DNA of 64,000 bases from positions 357,470 to 421,469 of the forward strand of contig JAIWNI010000017.1 in NCBI GenBank assembly GCA_025331435.1, read 5' to 3'. This DNA comes from Choanephora cucurbitarum (taxonomy: Eukaryota; Mucoromycota; Mucoromycetes; Mucorales; Choanephoraceae). Of this stretch, positions 32,765-44,100 are shown in pieces. The translations under genes were made by a program, and so were the position numbers. Positions within the stretch are counted from its first letter, which is position 1, and each line of letters begins with the position of its first letter. The notes under the pieces were generated by a model. It was not told the origin of the DNA, did no database searches, and saw only the letters and a program-made list of their open reading frames with translations.

Positions 32765-33472
32765 CTTGATTATAGTGATAATAAATATTGCTCTTGCCGT
32801 TTTCTTAGAGAGGTGAAACAGAGTTCTGAATGATTTTGATATGTAACATCTCTTTCAAAAATTGGCTTGTTTCTATAGATTGATGTATTGCATGGCGTCA
32901 AAGTGACATTATTAAGCTCTAATTATCATACTTTGACAATAATTATCTAAAATGGTAGTTTTCGACAAACAGACTGGCAGTATACTAACTGATCTAACAT
33001 TCATACAAAGAAGCTATTGCTTAGCCCTTCTTTAGGGTTATCAATTCAACAAATTCTGTTGTAAAGAGCAAGCATTCTCTGTATCAAATTAAAAATTTAT
33101 GCACAGAAGTAGATTAAATACCAGCACCGAAGAAAAAAGCGCTGATGTTCCTTTTAGGTACTTGCTAGGTCAACTAAAAAACAATGAAGACTGATTATCA
33201 GATTGGTTATATTGAAGCTATTTTTATCCATTCCCTCACTCTTGAAACACTATTTCAAAAGAAGGAAGTGTAGCTTGTAAGATTTTGCTCAGTTGTTTTC
33301 TAAAAAAAAACAATTGGTACACTCTTTCCCTATTTTCAACTTTCTAAACATTTCCGAATAAAGTATGATTGTTTACAATTAAATGTTTTGCAGTCTGTTA
33401 CACATTATTTTCTTTCGCATTTTTCTATTCTTTTTTCTGTTCAAGCAACTAAAGTAGATAAGCAAACAAGGA
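32765..33472. other. Intergenic stretch between OMA1 and the orphan gene
   Basis: This 0.7 kb is AT-rich and carries the OMA1 3' UTR and the next promoter. No coding frame, repeat or RNA gene was recognised. Confidence 0.5.
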
Positions 33473-35448
33473 ATGACACTATCCTCTAATGCTATCCATA
33501 CATTAAATCCAGTAGAGACACAACAATTACTCGGGCGACTCGAACATTGGAGAAAAGGTGTCTGTCCAAATGGAAAGCTAGCAGAACAAAGTAGTTTCGT
33601 ATTGCAACAGAGACCATGCATTATCATTCACCCTGAACCAAATTTATTGTCTGTGACAACAGAGTTGATCACTGAACAAGCATGGGATACAAATTTAGTC
33701 GATTGTGGCGTTATCACTCATCTAAACGACGATGCCATGATGAAGACATTGGCTCATTTCTATATGCTTTTTCATGCATCCAATAATCAACCTCGTCATA
33801 ATAACACGCTTCATTCAATTTTTCAGCGCAAGCATGCCTCTTTTCGAGTCGATCAAGTATCTCGACCAACACGCGCACTTCAACAGGCACTAGATCGATT
33901 GACTGCGGAATCTATCAATTCAGAGATGCAATGGGAACTGCTAATGTATATTTGGAATACATTTGGCTTTCTATGGCCTAGAAAACTCATACTAGGCTAT
34001 AGAATCACCCGAAGACACACTTATACATTTGATAATCCAATTGATAGCATGAACTTATTCCATAATTTACTCAATCAGCTCAAGGATGAGATGCATAGCT
34101 TACTGAATAACTACCAGCAACATCAGCATCTACTAGGATCCTTTCAGCTCGATTCATTCCTTAAACATAGCGATATTGTGGCCCGAGTAGATCTTGATCC
34201 ATTGCATCTGTTCCTATCTCCTGAAGAATCCCAAAAGATTCAGGATATAATTCATTATCGATTTGTTCAAGTGACAGTATATCAACCCATTAAAATTTAC
34301 AATACTTGTACAGACAGCTACCTCTGTTGGGATCCAAAACGAAGTCAAGACACAATGATAGAAGATAATGAGCCATTTGATTTCCTTGTCAGAGCTGTTG
34401 CTAAGCATCCGAATCATTCTTATGTCTCTTCTGACGCACAATACCTTTGGAGAATGATGCAAACACCCATAACTGCTCAACAACCACTCCCTACTTCGTC
34501 TATGGCTATCGCAGGTTCAGATCGAGTCTTTATTTATCCCGCATGTCGATCCAGTTCTGCTTTAGACATGCCCAAACTTGAGAGTACATCATCATGGCAA
34601 CTAAAAGAGCGCTTCATGATTGATACTCACACTATGGCACTTTCCTGTCGACCTTATCTTGCTCATTCGGAGGAACAGCCATCACGTGATTTTTCTAAAT
34701 TTCGAGGCCTTCGTCTACTCCCCGAAAACAAGAGAGAGAACACACAGACAACATCAATTGTAGACTGGACTATAGAATATCCACACAACCATATGAAATA
34801 TATGACAGAGGCACAGGCCAATATTAAGTTGAACTTCCAAGAGCATGTACGCTCTCGGAAGCCTATTGTGGATGGCGATGTTGTACAGCTACAGCAGATT
34901 GGATTGCTAACTGTATTTGATCCAGTCAGTAAATCTAATCATGCAAAACACCAATCCAACAAGAAAAATGTACTATGTGTAGATGAAGATTTGACAAAAG
35001 ATCGATGGGCAGACAAGACGTATTGGAGATTAGAGTTGGCCAACAAACAAGATATGAAATACCATCAAGCTACCTATTGCTCATGGCCCCCCACATTTTC
35101 TTCATCAGTTCATCAAGGTTAGATTCTTTTTTGTTGTCTTGATAATGACTTATTTGTTGAAAAGAAAAAGGCATTAAAGAAAAAGAAGATAGAGATACGC
35201 CTATAAGTATATCACATACTTCACTTAGAAGAACAAAATCACTTTCCTCTATTCATCCTGGTACAGACTCTGAAAAGGCAAAGTATTTTGAAGCATTAAC
35301 CAGTCAAAATAAATCCAAAATGTTGCTGTCTCGCTTTGTCAAGAAAGTATCACTTCAACCTTTAGCTCAACTGGTAAAATCATCGAAACCAAGACCACCT
35401 CAGGCTACATTTACACCACCACCATTTTTCACTAAACCAAGCTCATAA
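33473..35448 (+). CDS. Uncharacterised 640-aa protein
   Basis: Exons are 33473..35117 and 35171..35448, joined in phase 1 (GTTAGA donor, AAAAG acceptor). I do not firmly recognise a family. The first two thirds look folded and well conserved in style. Notable segments are WELLMYIWNTFGFLWPRKLI followed by LGYRITRRHTY, and WRLELANKQDMKYHQ near the end of exon 1. The FGFLWPRKIxLGY pattern loosely resembles MACPF-like proteins of early-diverging fungi, but this is a faint impression only. There is no signal peptide or membrane span. Exon 2 is basic and Ser/Pro-rich. The stop codon lies only 39 bp from that of the CBP20 gene on the other strand. Confidence 0.75.
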
Positions 35449-35487
35449 TTTTTTATTTATTTATTAATGTGTATGTTTTTGCTTTGC

Positions 35488-36308
35488 TTATTCGTCATCC
35501 TCATCATCGTTTTCTCTAAACCGGGGATTCTAATCATCATTAAATGAATGAGCCAGAGAATTCCAAATCAGTCAATTCACTTACTTGTTCTTTTTGACGC
35601 TTATTGGCATCATCTTCATTGGCAGTTTCATATTTGCGCTTGCTGTTACCTGCCTGAGTGTTCATTTGACTTTTGTATTCATCGGCACCTTGAGGAATAT
35701 CCTTAATGGCCTCATAGTTTTCCTTGATGTTACGTTCACGTTCGTTTTCTAATTGTTGACGCATACGGTGGCCCCAACCACCACGACCGACATCATACTC
35801 TGTACGGTATTCATCTCTCACCTGTCCACCACTCTTACCGCGACCAAACTGTCTTCCTTCTTTAAAACCTGGATCGAGATCGCAACGGATCACACGTTCG
35901 TCTAGTTTGGTGCCGTTGGTATATTTCATGCAGTCAAGTGCATCGGAGCGATGGTAGTACCTAGCAATCAGTTGAGTTTTTGTTTTACGCGTATTGTATG
36001 TCTTGCTCACTTACTCTACAAAGCAGAAGCCACATGGTGTCTTTTGATTACGATCCAAACCCATAATGATACGTTTTATCTCTCCACATTTTGAAAAGAG
36101 TTCATAGATTTGTTCTTCAGTTGTAAAGAAGGATAGATTGCCGACATAAAGGGTTGATGTAGTCGAGAGATCGTCTGAAAGTTGATTAGAAGAACCCTAA
36201 AAGAAATATCAGATCAGCTAGTCTAAATGTTGTTCAGAGTAACGTTACTTGGTATAGTTGATCTCGATAGCTAGAAGGAACTGCAAGTGAATTGATAATT
36301 GAAGCCAT
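35488..36308 (-). CDS. CBC2: Nuclear cap-binding protein subunit 2 (CBP20)
   Basis: Four exons on the minus strand: 36249..36308, 36015..36196, 35585..35960, 35488..35529 (219 aa). CBP20 binds the 7-methylguanosine cap of nuclear transcripts together with CBP80 and supports splicing and export. The single RRM shows RNP2 (LYVGNL) and RNP1 (CGFCFVEY). The N-terminal YRDQLYQ carries the cap-stacking tyrosines typical of the family. The C-terminal cap-contacting stretch [20 protein letters not shown], followed by GGQVRDEYR, is intact. The tail is charged and ends in an acidic run. Its length and order match CBP20 well, with a longer acidic/basic C-terminus than the human protein. Confidence 0.96.
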
Positions 36309-36398
36309 GATAATTGAAAAAAAAAATCAAGAAAAAAAATTGCTTTATTTTCAAAAAAGAAATGGTGCATATCAGCGTAGTTTCTAAATGAGTTTTTT

Positions 36399-36697
36399 CT
36401 ATGCAGAAGAATGATCTTGCTTTTGCTCGGCTGATGGGAAAGGAGCTTCTTTACGAGAATCATCCAATAATTTATCAATACCTTTCTCCTTTAATGCAGA
36501 CTAAAACAGATGTTACTATGTATCATAGCAGTACTAACTATATATTTTACCATCACACAAGCTCTGTAGTCTTTAAAAAGATCTTCACATTCAGGTGTAG
36601 TATCCCCTTTTAGAAACTTTTCGGAATACCATTTATTGAAGCAATTGTCGTATTTTTGCTTTAGTTCTGTACAGTTGGGCCCAATACTAGAAGACAT
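36399..36697 (-). CDS. MDM35: Mdm35/TRIAP1-family mitochondrial protein
   Basis: Two exons on the minus strand: 36551..36697 and 36399..36500 (82 aa). Mdm35 is a small intermembrane-space protein that partners Ups1/PRELI-type lipid carriers. The twin CX9C motifs are complete: [11 protein letters not shown], then [11 protein letters not shown], separated by [17 protein letters not shown]. They are read in by the MIA pathway in known members. The C-terminal exon is charged ([16 protein letters not shown]). The size equals yeast Mdm35 (86 aa). The stop lies 90 bp upstream of the CBP20 start on the same strand, so the CBP20 promoter must be very short or overlap this gene. Confidence 0.95.
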
Positions 36698-37097
36698 GAT
36701 AAATCGAGAAAATAATAGAAAAAGAAAAGAAAACAATAATTACCTAGGGCTAGATCTCTGCTTCTGCCCTCTGTTCTTGCATACGTGACTGCATTTGTGC
36801 CAATATGAGGATATCGCATTTCTTCTTTGCAGTAGCATTTGACAAACATCTACTGCTGACCTCTTCTTTCTTCAGGCTGAATTGTTCTTTGTTACAATAG
36901 AATCATAGACTTGCTCAAGAAACCCCGAAATTCCTGTCAGATTAGATGCAATTTAGCCGTGTGTTTAATTGACAGCATGCTTATCATTGAATTTAGAACT
37001 GTTGAATAATGAAGTTTGACATGTTCCACCCCTTTTTTAGTCGATTTTTGTTTATTTATTTCAGAAATAGAATTTATTAGTCCTTTCATATCCTGTC
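36698..37097. promoter_or_regulatory. Divergent intergenic region, MDM35 and p27-like gene
   Basis: This 400 bp between two divergent start codons must hold both promoters. Pyrimidine-rich stretches occur near the plus-strand start. No specific binding site can be named with confidence. Confidence 0.45.
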
Positions 37098-38038
37098 ATG
37101 TCATCAGATCCTTTGAGAAGTAAGAAGGAAGCAGATCAACTCTTGGGCTCGTTCCTTTTGCAGGGCTGGGTAGGTCATGGACAATATTGCTATCTAAGAG
37201 AAGCTAATAATAGAGCAAATGTAAGGTTATGACAGATACTATCTGTAGTCAAGAAGGTTGTTGCTTTCCTATGATGAGATCAAAAGACGGATCCCTCAGC
37301 TTCTGTACTCATCATGATCAGCTTCCTAATCAAGGTGCCCATCACAACTACAAAACAACACCATTCACATCTAAAGAACTACCTCAGGAATCAAAGACTG
37401 CACCTGTCAAGCAAATACCTCAAGCATCAACAGATATAAACAATGGTGACGAAGAACTGAGAATACGTCGCGAAAGAAGAGAACAGTCTTCAAAAGCCTC
37501 TCAACTGATAGGTCAGAAGATGCTTCAGAGATGGGCTTTGTTAAATGAACATTGCCCCAACTCATCTTGTTATGCCGTAAAAGATACTTTGTATACAAGC
37601 GTATATACAGAATGCTTATTATTATTTTTTCTTTAGGTACCACTGGTACGTAACCCGGAGACACATCAAATGTATTGTGTTATTTGTGAAAACATCATCT
37701 TGACAGAACAAGAGGCAATGGAATTGGAAAACAAAAAAAAGCAAGACAGCAAGAAACAGGCAAAACAATCTGTAGAACCTATTCAGAAATCGTCTATTAC
37801 AACAGCAACAGCAGCTGCAACAGACACACCAAACTCAAAACGACAAAAAGTAACATCAACCATTACTCAGGCTAGCTCAAATGATGTTGTGACTAAGTTG
37901 TCTCAGAAGATGGACGAGTTGGCTCAAAGAGTGGAAAATTGCCATGATCCAAAAGAGCTTTGCAGTTTATTTAAATCTATCAAACAATGTGCAAACGCCA
38001 TCCAGGCATGCATAGAAGTGAATAAGGCTATGCGTTAA
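37098..38038 (+). CDS. Auto_anti-p27 (SSSCA1/ZNRD2) family protein with two zinc ribbons
   Basis: Exons are 37098..37169, 37226..37576 and 37637..38038 (274 aa). The family core is a helix ending LLxGW followed by a zinc ribbon. It occurs twice here. The first is ADQLLGSFLLQGWVMTDTIC followed by CCFPMM and FCTHHD. The second is QLIGQKMLQRWALLNEHC, then SSCYAVPLVRNPETHQ and MYCVIC. In the second repeat the ribbon has four cysteines (C..C and C..C). The first has a His in the last ligand area and may be degenerate. A coiled, Gln/Lys-rich C-terminal part follows (VVTKLSQKMDELAQRVENC). The human homologue is an autoantigen of poorly known function associated with mitosis. The fungal role is unknown. 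Confidence 0.8.
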
Positions 38039-38111
38039 ATGATTAGAGTTTATTATGGTATACAATATTATTTACTGAAAAGTAAGGTAGTCGAGTAGTA
38101 ATAAAAGAAAC

Positions 38112-41100
38112 TTATTCGCATATAATTCGTATGAATTCACTCAGCATTCGAGAGTCTTCAGCAGGATCTTTACCAAAAGAACCAAAGTTGAGTTCAGCAA
38201 ATGCCTTGAATCCAATTTGCTCAAGATAAAGATGATGTCGAGCACTGTGGTCGCCCATGTCAAACGCTTTTTCTGAGCAAGCAGTGACAAGAATGTCTTT
38301 AATGGCATCAAGTAGTGTGACGTTATCGCTTGAGATCACAATCGAGTTCATCTGAGGTGCTAATGTATCATAACTATAAAACAGTAGGAATAAGTCTGTT
38401 TGCTTCATTCAGCCCTTGTTTTCTAAACTTACACTAAGGCAAATATCTCTGGTGTAGATGCTGCTATTTTGGCAAGTATTTCATACAAGAACAGTCTCTC
38501 TGATTCATTGTCTGCATAACTTAACATGTTGATCAAGAAGGAGATCGTTAAGACACCAACGACATCATTAGGGATATCAATGGATTGCCATACTAAGTCA
38601 CTAATGTCCTTTGGCTGGTTCGGATGCTGAGTATGAGAACCTGTCTCGGTCACACCGGCTAATCGAAGCAACTCAATCAAAGCATCGTTCTTAGCTGCAA
38701 AGGGCAATAATCCACATAGATAACCTAGACAACGTGGATCAATTTGGTTGGATTGGTTTGAAATGGATTTGGCCTCAATCTCTAAAAAGGTACTAAGACA
38801 TGAAAACACATTGTCTCGAGCCTCTGCGTGACGATAGCCCTTTAACAAGAATCCAGCTGCAGCAAAGGAAAAGTGGGTACTGAAGCTTATACCGCTTGCT
38901 TGATCTACAGCAGGGCCCATGGCTCCAAACCGACTACGTGTCTCCAACATGACATCTTGTATAGTACGATTCTCAAAGCATTTTTGTGAATCAAGTGTCC
39001 GTATGACTGTGTCCAACATCTTGACACCCTGATTATAAATGCTTGGGAGGTTTATCTGTGACATACCAAGTGCAAGCCAAAAAGAAGGCATAAGGTAGCG
39101 CGAAGAGGTTGAAAGATTGGAAAGGATGTTTGTTAGACACATCAAAATACTGACTACCAAATGTGGGTTGGATCTATCAAAACGAGCCAGCTCATTGCGA
39201 AGAACAACCAAAATTTGAAACAAAAGATCATCGTCAATCTCCTCTTGAGCAAGACAGCCAAGGATAACAAAGGCACGCGGTTGTAATGCTGGGTTAAATT
39301 GAAATGCCATACTTGTCACCAAGCTCATCCATCGAGCTCGCCAGGCATTGGCTGTATCTAATTAAATTTCGTCAGTTTCATGTCAAATTGGGGTTTCTTC
39401 TTTTTTCTTGGTTACTTACTCATATCAGGAGCAGCATATTGGATGGTATCTAATAGAAGTTTAACAATAACTTCAAGCGATGACAAATCCATATGCTCCA
39501 TATTGTCTGTCATAGTGTCTTCATTGATAGTGAAGGCAGTAGCATAAGACTTGTTGAGGCCAAAATGAACACGATATTTGCCATCACATACATCATCTAG
39601 AACATATTTGAGTTTCTTGCGATTATCTGGGCTGATACTTAGATTGGTCACTAGTGTATGGATCAAATTAACAGCTAATTCGTGAACAGACGATCGAATA
39701 AACGTAGGACCGGTAGAGACTGTAAGAGCGATTACATGGAAAACTTCGGCAACCAAAGGCTTTTGTTTGTTTGTGGAATAAAACATCATCATCAACATAA
39801 CGCGAATCCAGCAACCGATTTCGGTCCATGCCTGATGCCGAACAATTGAGTTTTGAACATTCTGTGCAGTGCTAGCAAGCGCTTTTCGAATACATTGAAT
39901 GATCTTGCCTCTCATATTGTTGGTATTAAGTGTGGCCAAAGCACTCACAATAGCTTCTGAATGTGACGAGCCAAGACCATTTTCAATGACAAACTGAACT
40001 GCTTCTTCCAAAATAACGTTGTGGAGGTCATCATTATCTCTCAGTGTACACCAAATCTTATCGCGTATATGACCAGACACCTTTGAAAAAGTAGAAATTA
40101 ACACAACGTTTAATGAGACCCATCTCTATTGAAACTTACTCGCGATCTTTCGGCCGTCATGATAATGATAGATCGAATGACTTCCTTGACTTTAGTTGGC
40201 TCTCTTACGCTAGGTGCGTACACGAACAAAGAGAGATTCTTAAACCAAGGCTTGATATAATCTAATGTCAAAATCTGTCTTGAAGGTTCCTTTGCAGATC
40301 GATTGAAGCCCAGAATAGCCTCGTTCAAGAACTCAAGAGTTAAGTGAGCTTCTGAGTTAGCCAGATTTTCACTCATGCTAACAATGAAATCCGTGCTATT
40401 GTAAGGAATACATAAATCTACGAAAGAAATGGATTAATTTGAAGTAGGAAAATTTGTTTCTCTTGGATAACTACTTGCCTCTAGCGTTCATAACCTTATG
40501 ATCTACACTAAATCTGAAGAAAATGCAGAGTGAATGAAGTAAATTGTAAGCAGCAGAACGAAGCAAAGGATCTTCACCACCCATATTGAGCAAGGCCATA
40601 TTTAGTATTCTGCCAGGAACATCAGTGGGACGAATCCCATCACTTGTTTCAGTATTGTGTGTATCGAAATTCTTCTTACACTCCAAAAGATACTACAATG
40701 ATGAAAAATAAGGATGAGTTGACACATTCAGGTAGAATCACATTTTGCTTACTCTATAGACTTCGTCGCGGTTAGGCACAACAAGCACCATGGTTTCTTT
40801 ACCAGAGTTTGTAACAATGTGAATCTCGCCACTATTTGTCGTCTTTTTGTTGGGTGTTATAGGAGGTAAGAAGATATTACAGATATCTGTCATAGAATAT
40901 ACATTGTTCAACACTGTATTCAAACTCCAGAAAATCTCTTGTTCTTTCAACTAAAATTTCAACTTAAGTGCCAATATAATTAAATTCAAGGTAGGCTTAT
41001 TGACTTACTGTGGTGACCACAAGATATTCAGGACCAATTCTTACTTGAACAGGAACAACAGCTTTGAAGGAACTGATTATGTGAGCATTGTTAATGACTA

Positions 41101-44100
41101 CACCAAGTTCTTTTTCGATGTTATCTATAATCAAAACATTTCTTGTCAATATCTGTCCAATGATCCCTCTCTATCTTTCTTCTCTTTTACATGTATCATT
41201 AGGCAGTCGAATTTCAGGTAAAGCAATGTGTTTTGCAAGGTCACTAATCTTGTTAGAGAAGCGAGTGCGCTTGACCAGTCGATTAGTCAATACGCGCGGT
41301 AGCTTACGAACATATTTTTGCCAATAAAAATTAGGGTTGAATACATGTGTCATTACTAGGTTGTCATTCATCTCATTAAAGATAAGTTGGTAAAACTGAT
41401 TCATCCAATGAAGTGGAATTTCATTATCTTCAGACAGACAAGACGCATCAAGTAAGAGCTCGAACGGTTGGCTTAGACATGGCTCCATGACCTGTAGAAA
41501 CGAGAAGAACATGCAATTAATAACAGTAACAAGATAAGGAGGCGGAGCTCTTTCTTTCGAAACATTCACTTACACGAAGCATGTAATAGATCAATAGCTC
41601 AAAGTCAAAATTATCACCAACAATGTTGCGAAATATACAGCAAAATACAGGCCTTCCAACTTTAGATACACCTCCTTGGTAGAAGACGTTCAGAGAGCTT
41701 ATGTAACTAACATCTCGGTGCTTATTACGTCTCATGAAACCGCTATAAAAGTTGTTGCTATTCACAAGAGCATAATTGCGTGTAGTACTGAAGTCGTTGT
41801 GAGCAGCATCAGCCACAGGACCCAGTTGAGCTAGCAAATTTGAAATTTTATCCATGTCTCGCTTCCATGCTAATAACAATGTCTGAGTATCGGCTTGGAC
41901 TTTGGAACATCGGGCATACATCAATCTCGAGATTTTGTCGATGTTTTCAGCAATATAGCGGTGTAAGTTCATATAAGCAATGTCGTCCATACTCATGTTT
42001 CTGCCGGCTTCATTGTCAGAATTGGATATGGCTGATATATCACGCAAGAAGCTAGCAACTCGATAGAGATTGCTGGTTATGAAGTCGTTTAACGAAATCA
42101 AATGCGTTTCCTTAGAGCCAAACATTACGTTGTTAGCAAGGTTTTGCATCATTCGAGTGGCCTGAAGCAGTAACTTGCGAACTGATTTAGAGCGTGGAAG
42201 ACACGTTTTCGGAAATCCACAATTTTCAGGTGTTAGAATAGCAGGGTTGAAGAGTCTTAAGAAGACAAAGCCACCTATAGCGGTCTTGACAGAATCAGGA
42301 AATCGTTTGCGGACTGCTTCAGATATTAAAGCTAGTTCTTGGCGGAAGTATTTAGGCACGTTTGAAGTTGAGTTACAAATAGCATTCAACAGGATTTCCG
42401 TTGCACGGCATACGTTTTGTCGATTGATAGCAATACTTTCATTAGGGCTGATTTTTTGAGGATCCATTTCCCAAGACAAGTTTTCATCAGGAAGAGAATT
42501 GATCAGTTCCAACGCAGGTTGAAGTGTGAATCGAACATAGCTACTACAGGTTTCTTGGGTAAAGACAGAGAGAAGTTTTGTAGCCATGTTTGTGCCTCTG
42601 AACAACGTAGCTTCCTGTTCAGTATTACTTACTTCGCGATCAATAATGGCTTCTAAAAGCACAAATACTTTGTTTCTAGATTCGAAACATTGGAGCAAGA
42701 CTTCAGCTACGCCCTGCGTATCTGAAGCAGGAACAACATCACACAAGCATAGTGCAAGCGAAACGTCTTCTTTTGCAAACATATCTACTAGTTCTTCATA
42801 TCGATCTGCTGCAATATCTTCAGCTAAAGTGTCAAACTGAGCACCTTGGTTTAGGATGTTAGAGAGGACTTGCATAAAGGCAGTTCGCGTACGAGCATCT
42901 TCGTGATAGCCCATTGCCAAAGCTGATTTCAGGCCAGCATCCACATTAGCGCTTAGTAAGTTAGATATAGCAACGACAGCATTCTCTTTAAGGGGACCAT
43001 AGTACTGATACGTCTCAGATGATTTAGGCATAAAAGATGACTGTGAGTTGTTACTAATTTGCGAATGCATGCCAGGCGAGAGTGGTGTGTTACTGCTAGC
43101 TTCAGATTCTAATCGATGACAATAATCCAAGAGTTGAGTGAAAATTGTAAAGTACTTTTGAAACAATCGATTTTTAGTCATGCTCCGATCACCTTCTCGC
43201 CCTTGATCTGTGGCTTGAAGAGGCAATTTATGCAATAAAGCAACCATAGCCTTTAAACAGACTTGATCCAAGTCGCGCCGAACTTCTCTGTTTTGAGAGT
43301 TAATAATTACTGCATTGTCTTTGATAACCACACGCTAAGCAAAGAGATATAAAGGAAAATGCGGTGTCAATATCATAAAAGCGATTTTCGATAAAGGAAA
43401 CAGATAAACACTTACTAAAGCAAAACCGCTTGTCCATTCGATAATGATTTCAAGTAGTTTGTTTCGTATCTTGACATCATCACGAATAATGATTTGCTCC
43501 TTCTTTAACATCAAGACTTCTGTCAAGTGACAAAACATAATCATGATACGTAAAGAATTGTAGTTTTCATGAGGCAGACGGTTGATGTAATTGACAAAAT
43601 GAATGATCAACGTACTAAAGTCGACACTGAGTAAGCAATCGTTTGGGTCTACTAGTCTATCTAATATCATCTTCAGCACTAATACACTTTGTTCTATCAA
43701 CAGTGTATTCTTGTTGTCGCACATAACTTCACCATTTGCATTAAAGCAATTGGCTACAGTGCTTTCAAGATGGCGGAAAAGGATACTATAGAGAGAAGGC
43801 GAAAGGTCGCCACCCAATGTATCTTTAGCACCTTCTCTAATCACTACATTTTCGGAAGTCAGTAACCCGACCATTTCTGCAATAAACTTTTCGGTCATGC
43901 TTATTGTTCGAATAGGCGAAGAGATACGGCTTTCATTCATCTTGTTTCTTTTGCCTGCATCTTCTGCTAGATCTTCTTCTATAATATCTGCAGCCAGGCG
44001 GCTTCCACTTAGAGCGGCTAAAAAGCCTGTGTAGTTTTGCCATTCAGTTTGCTTCTCATCATCGGTTTCTATACGTCCCACAGGAACTGGTGCTGTAATA

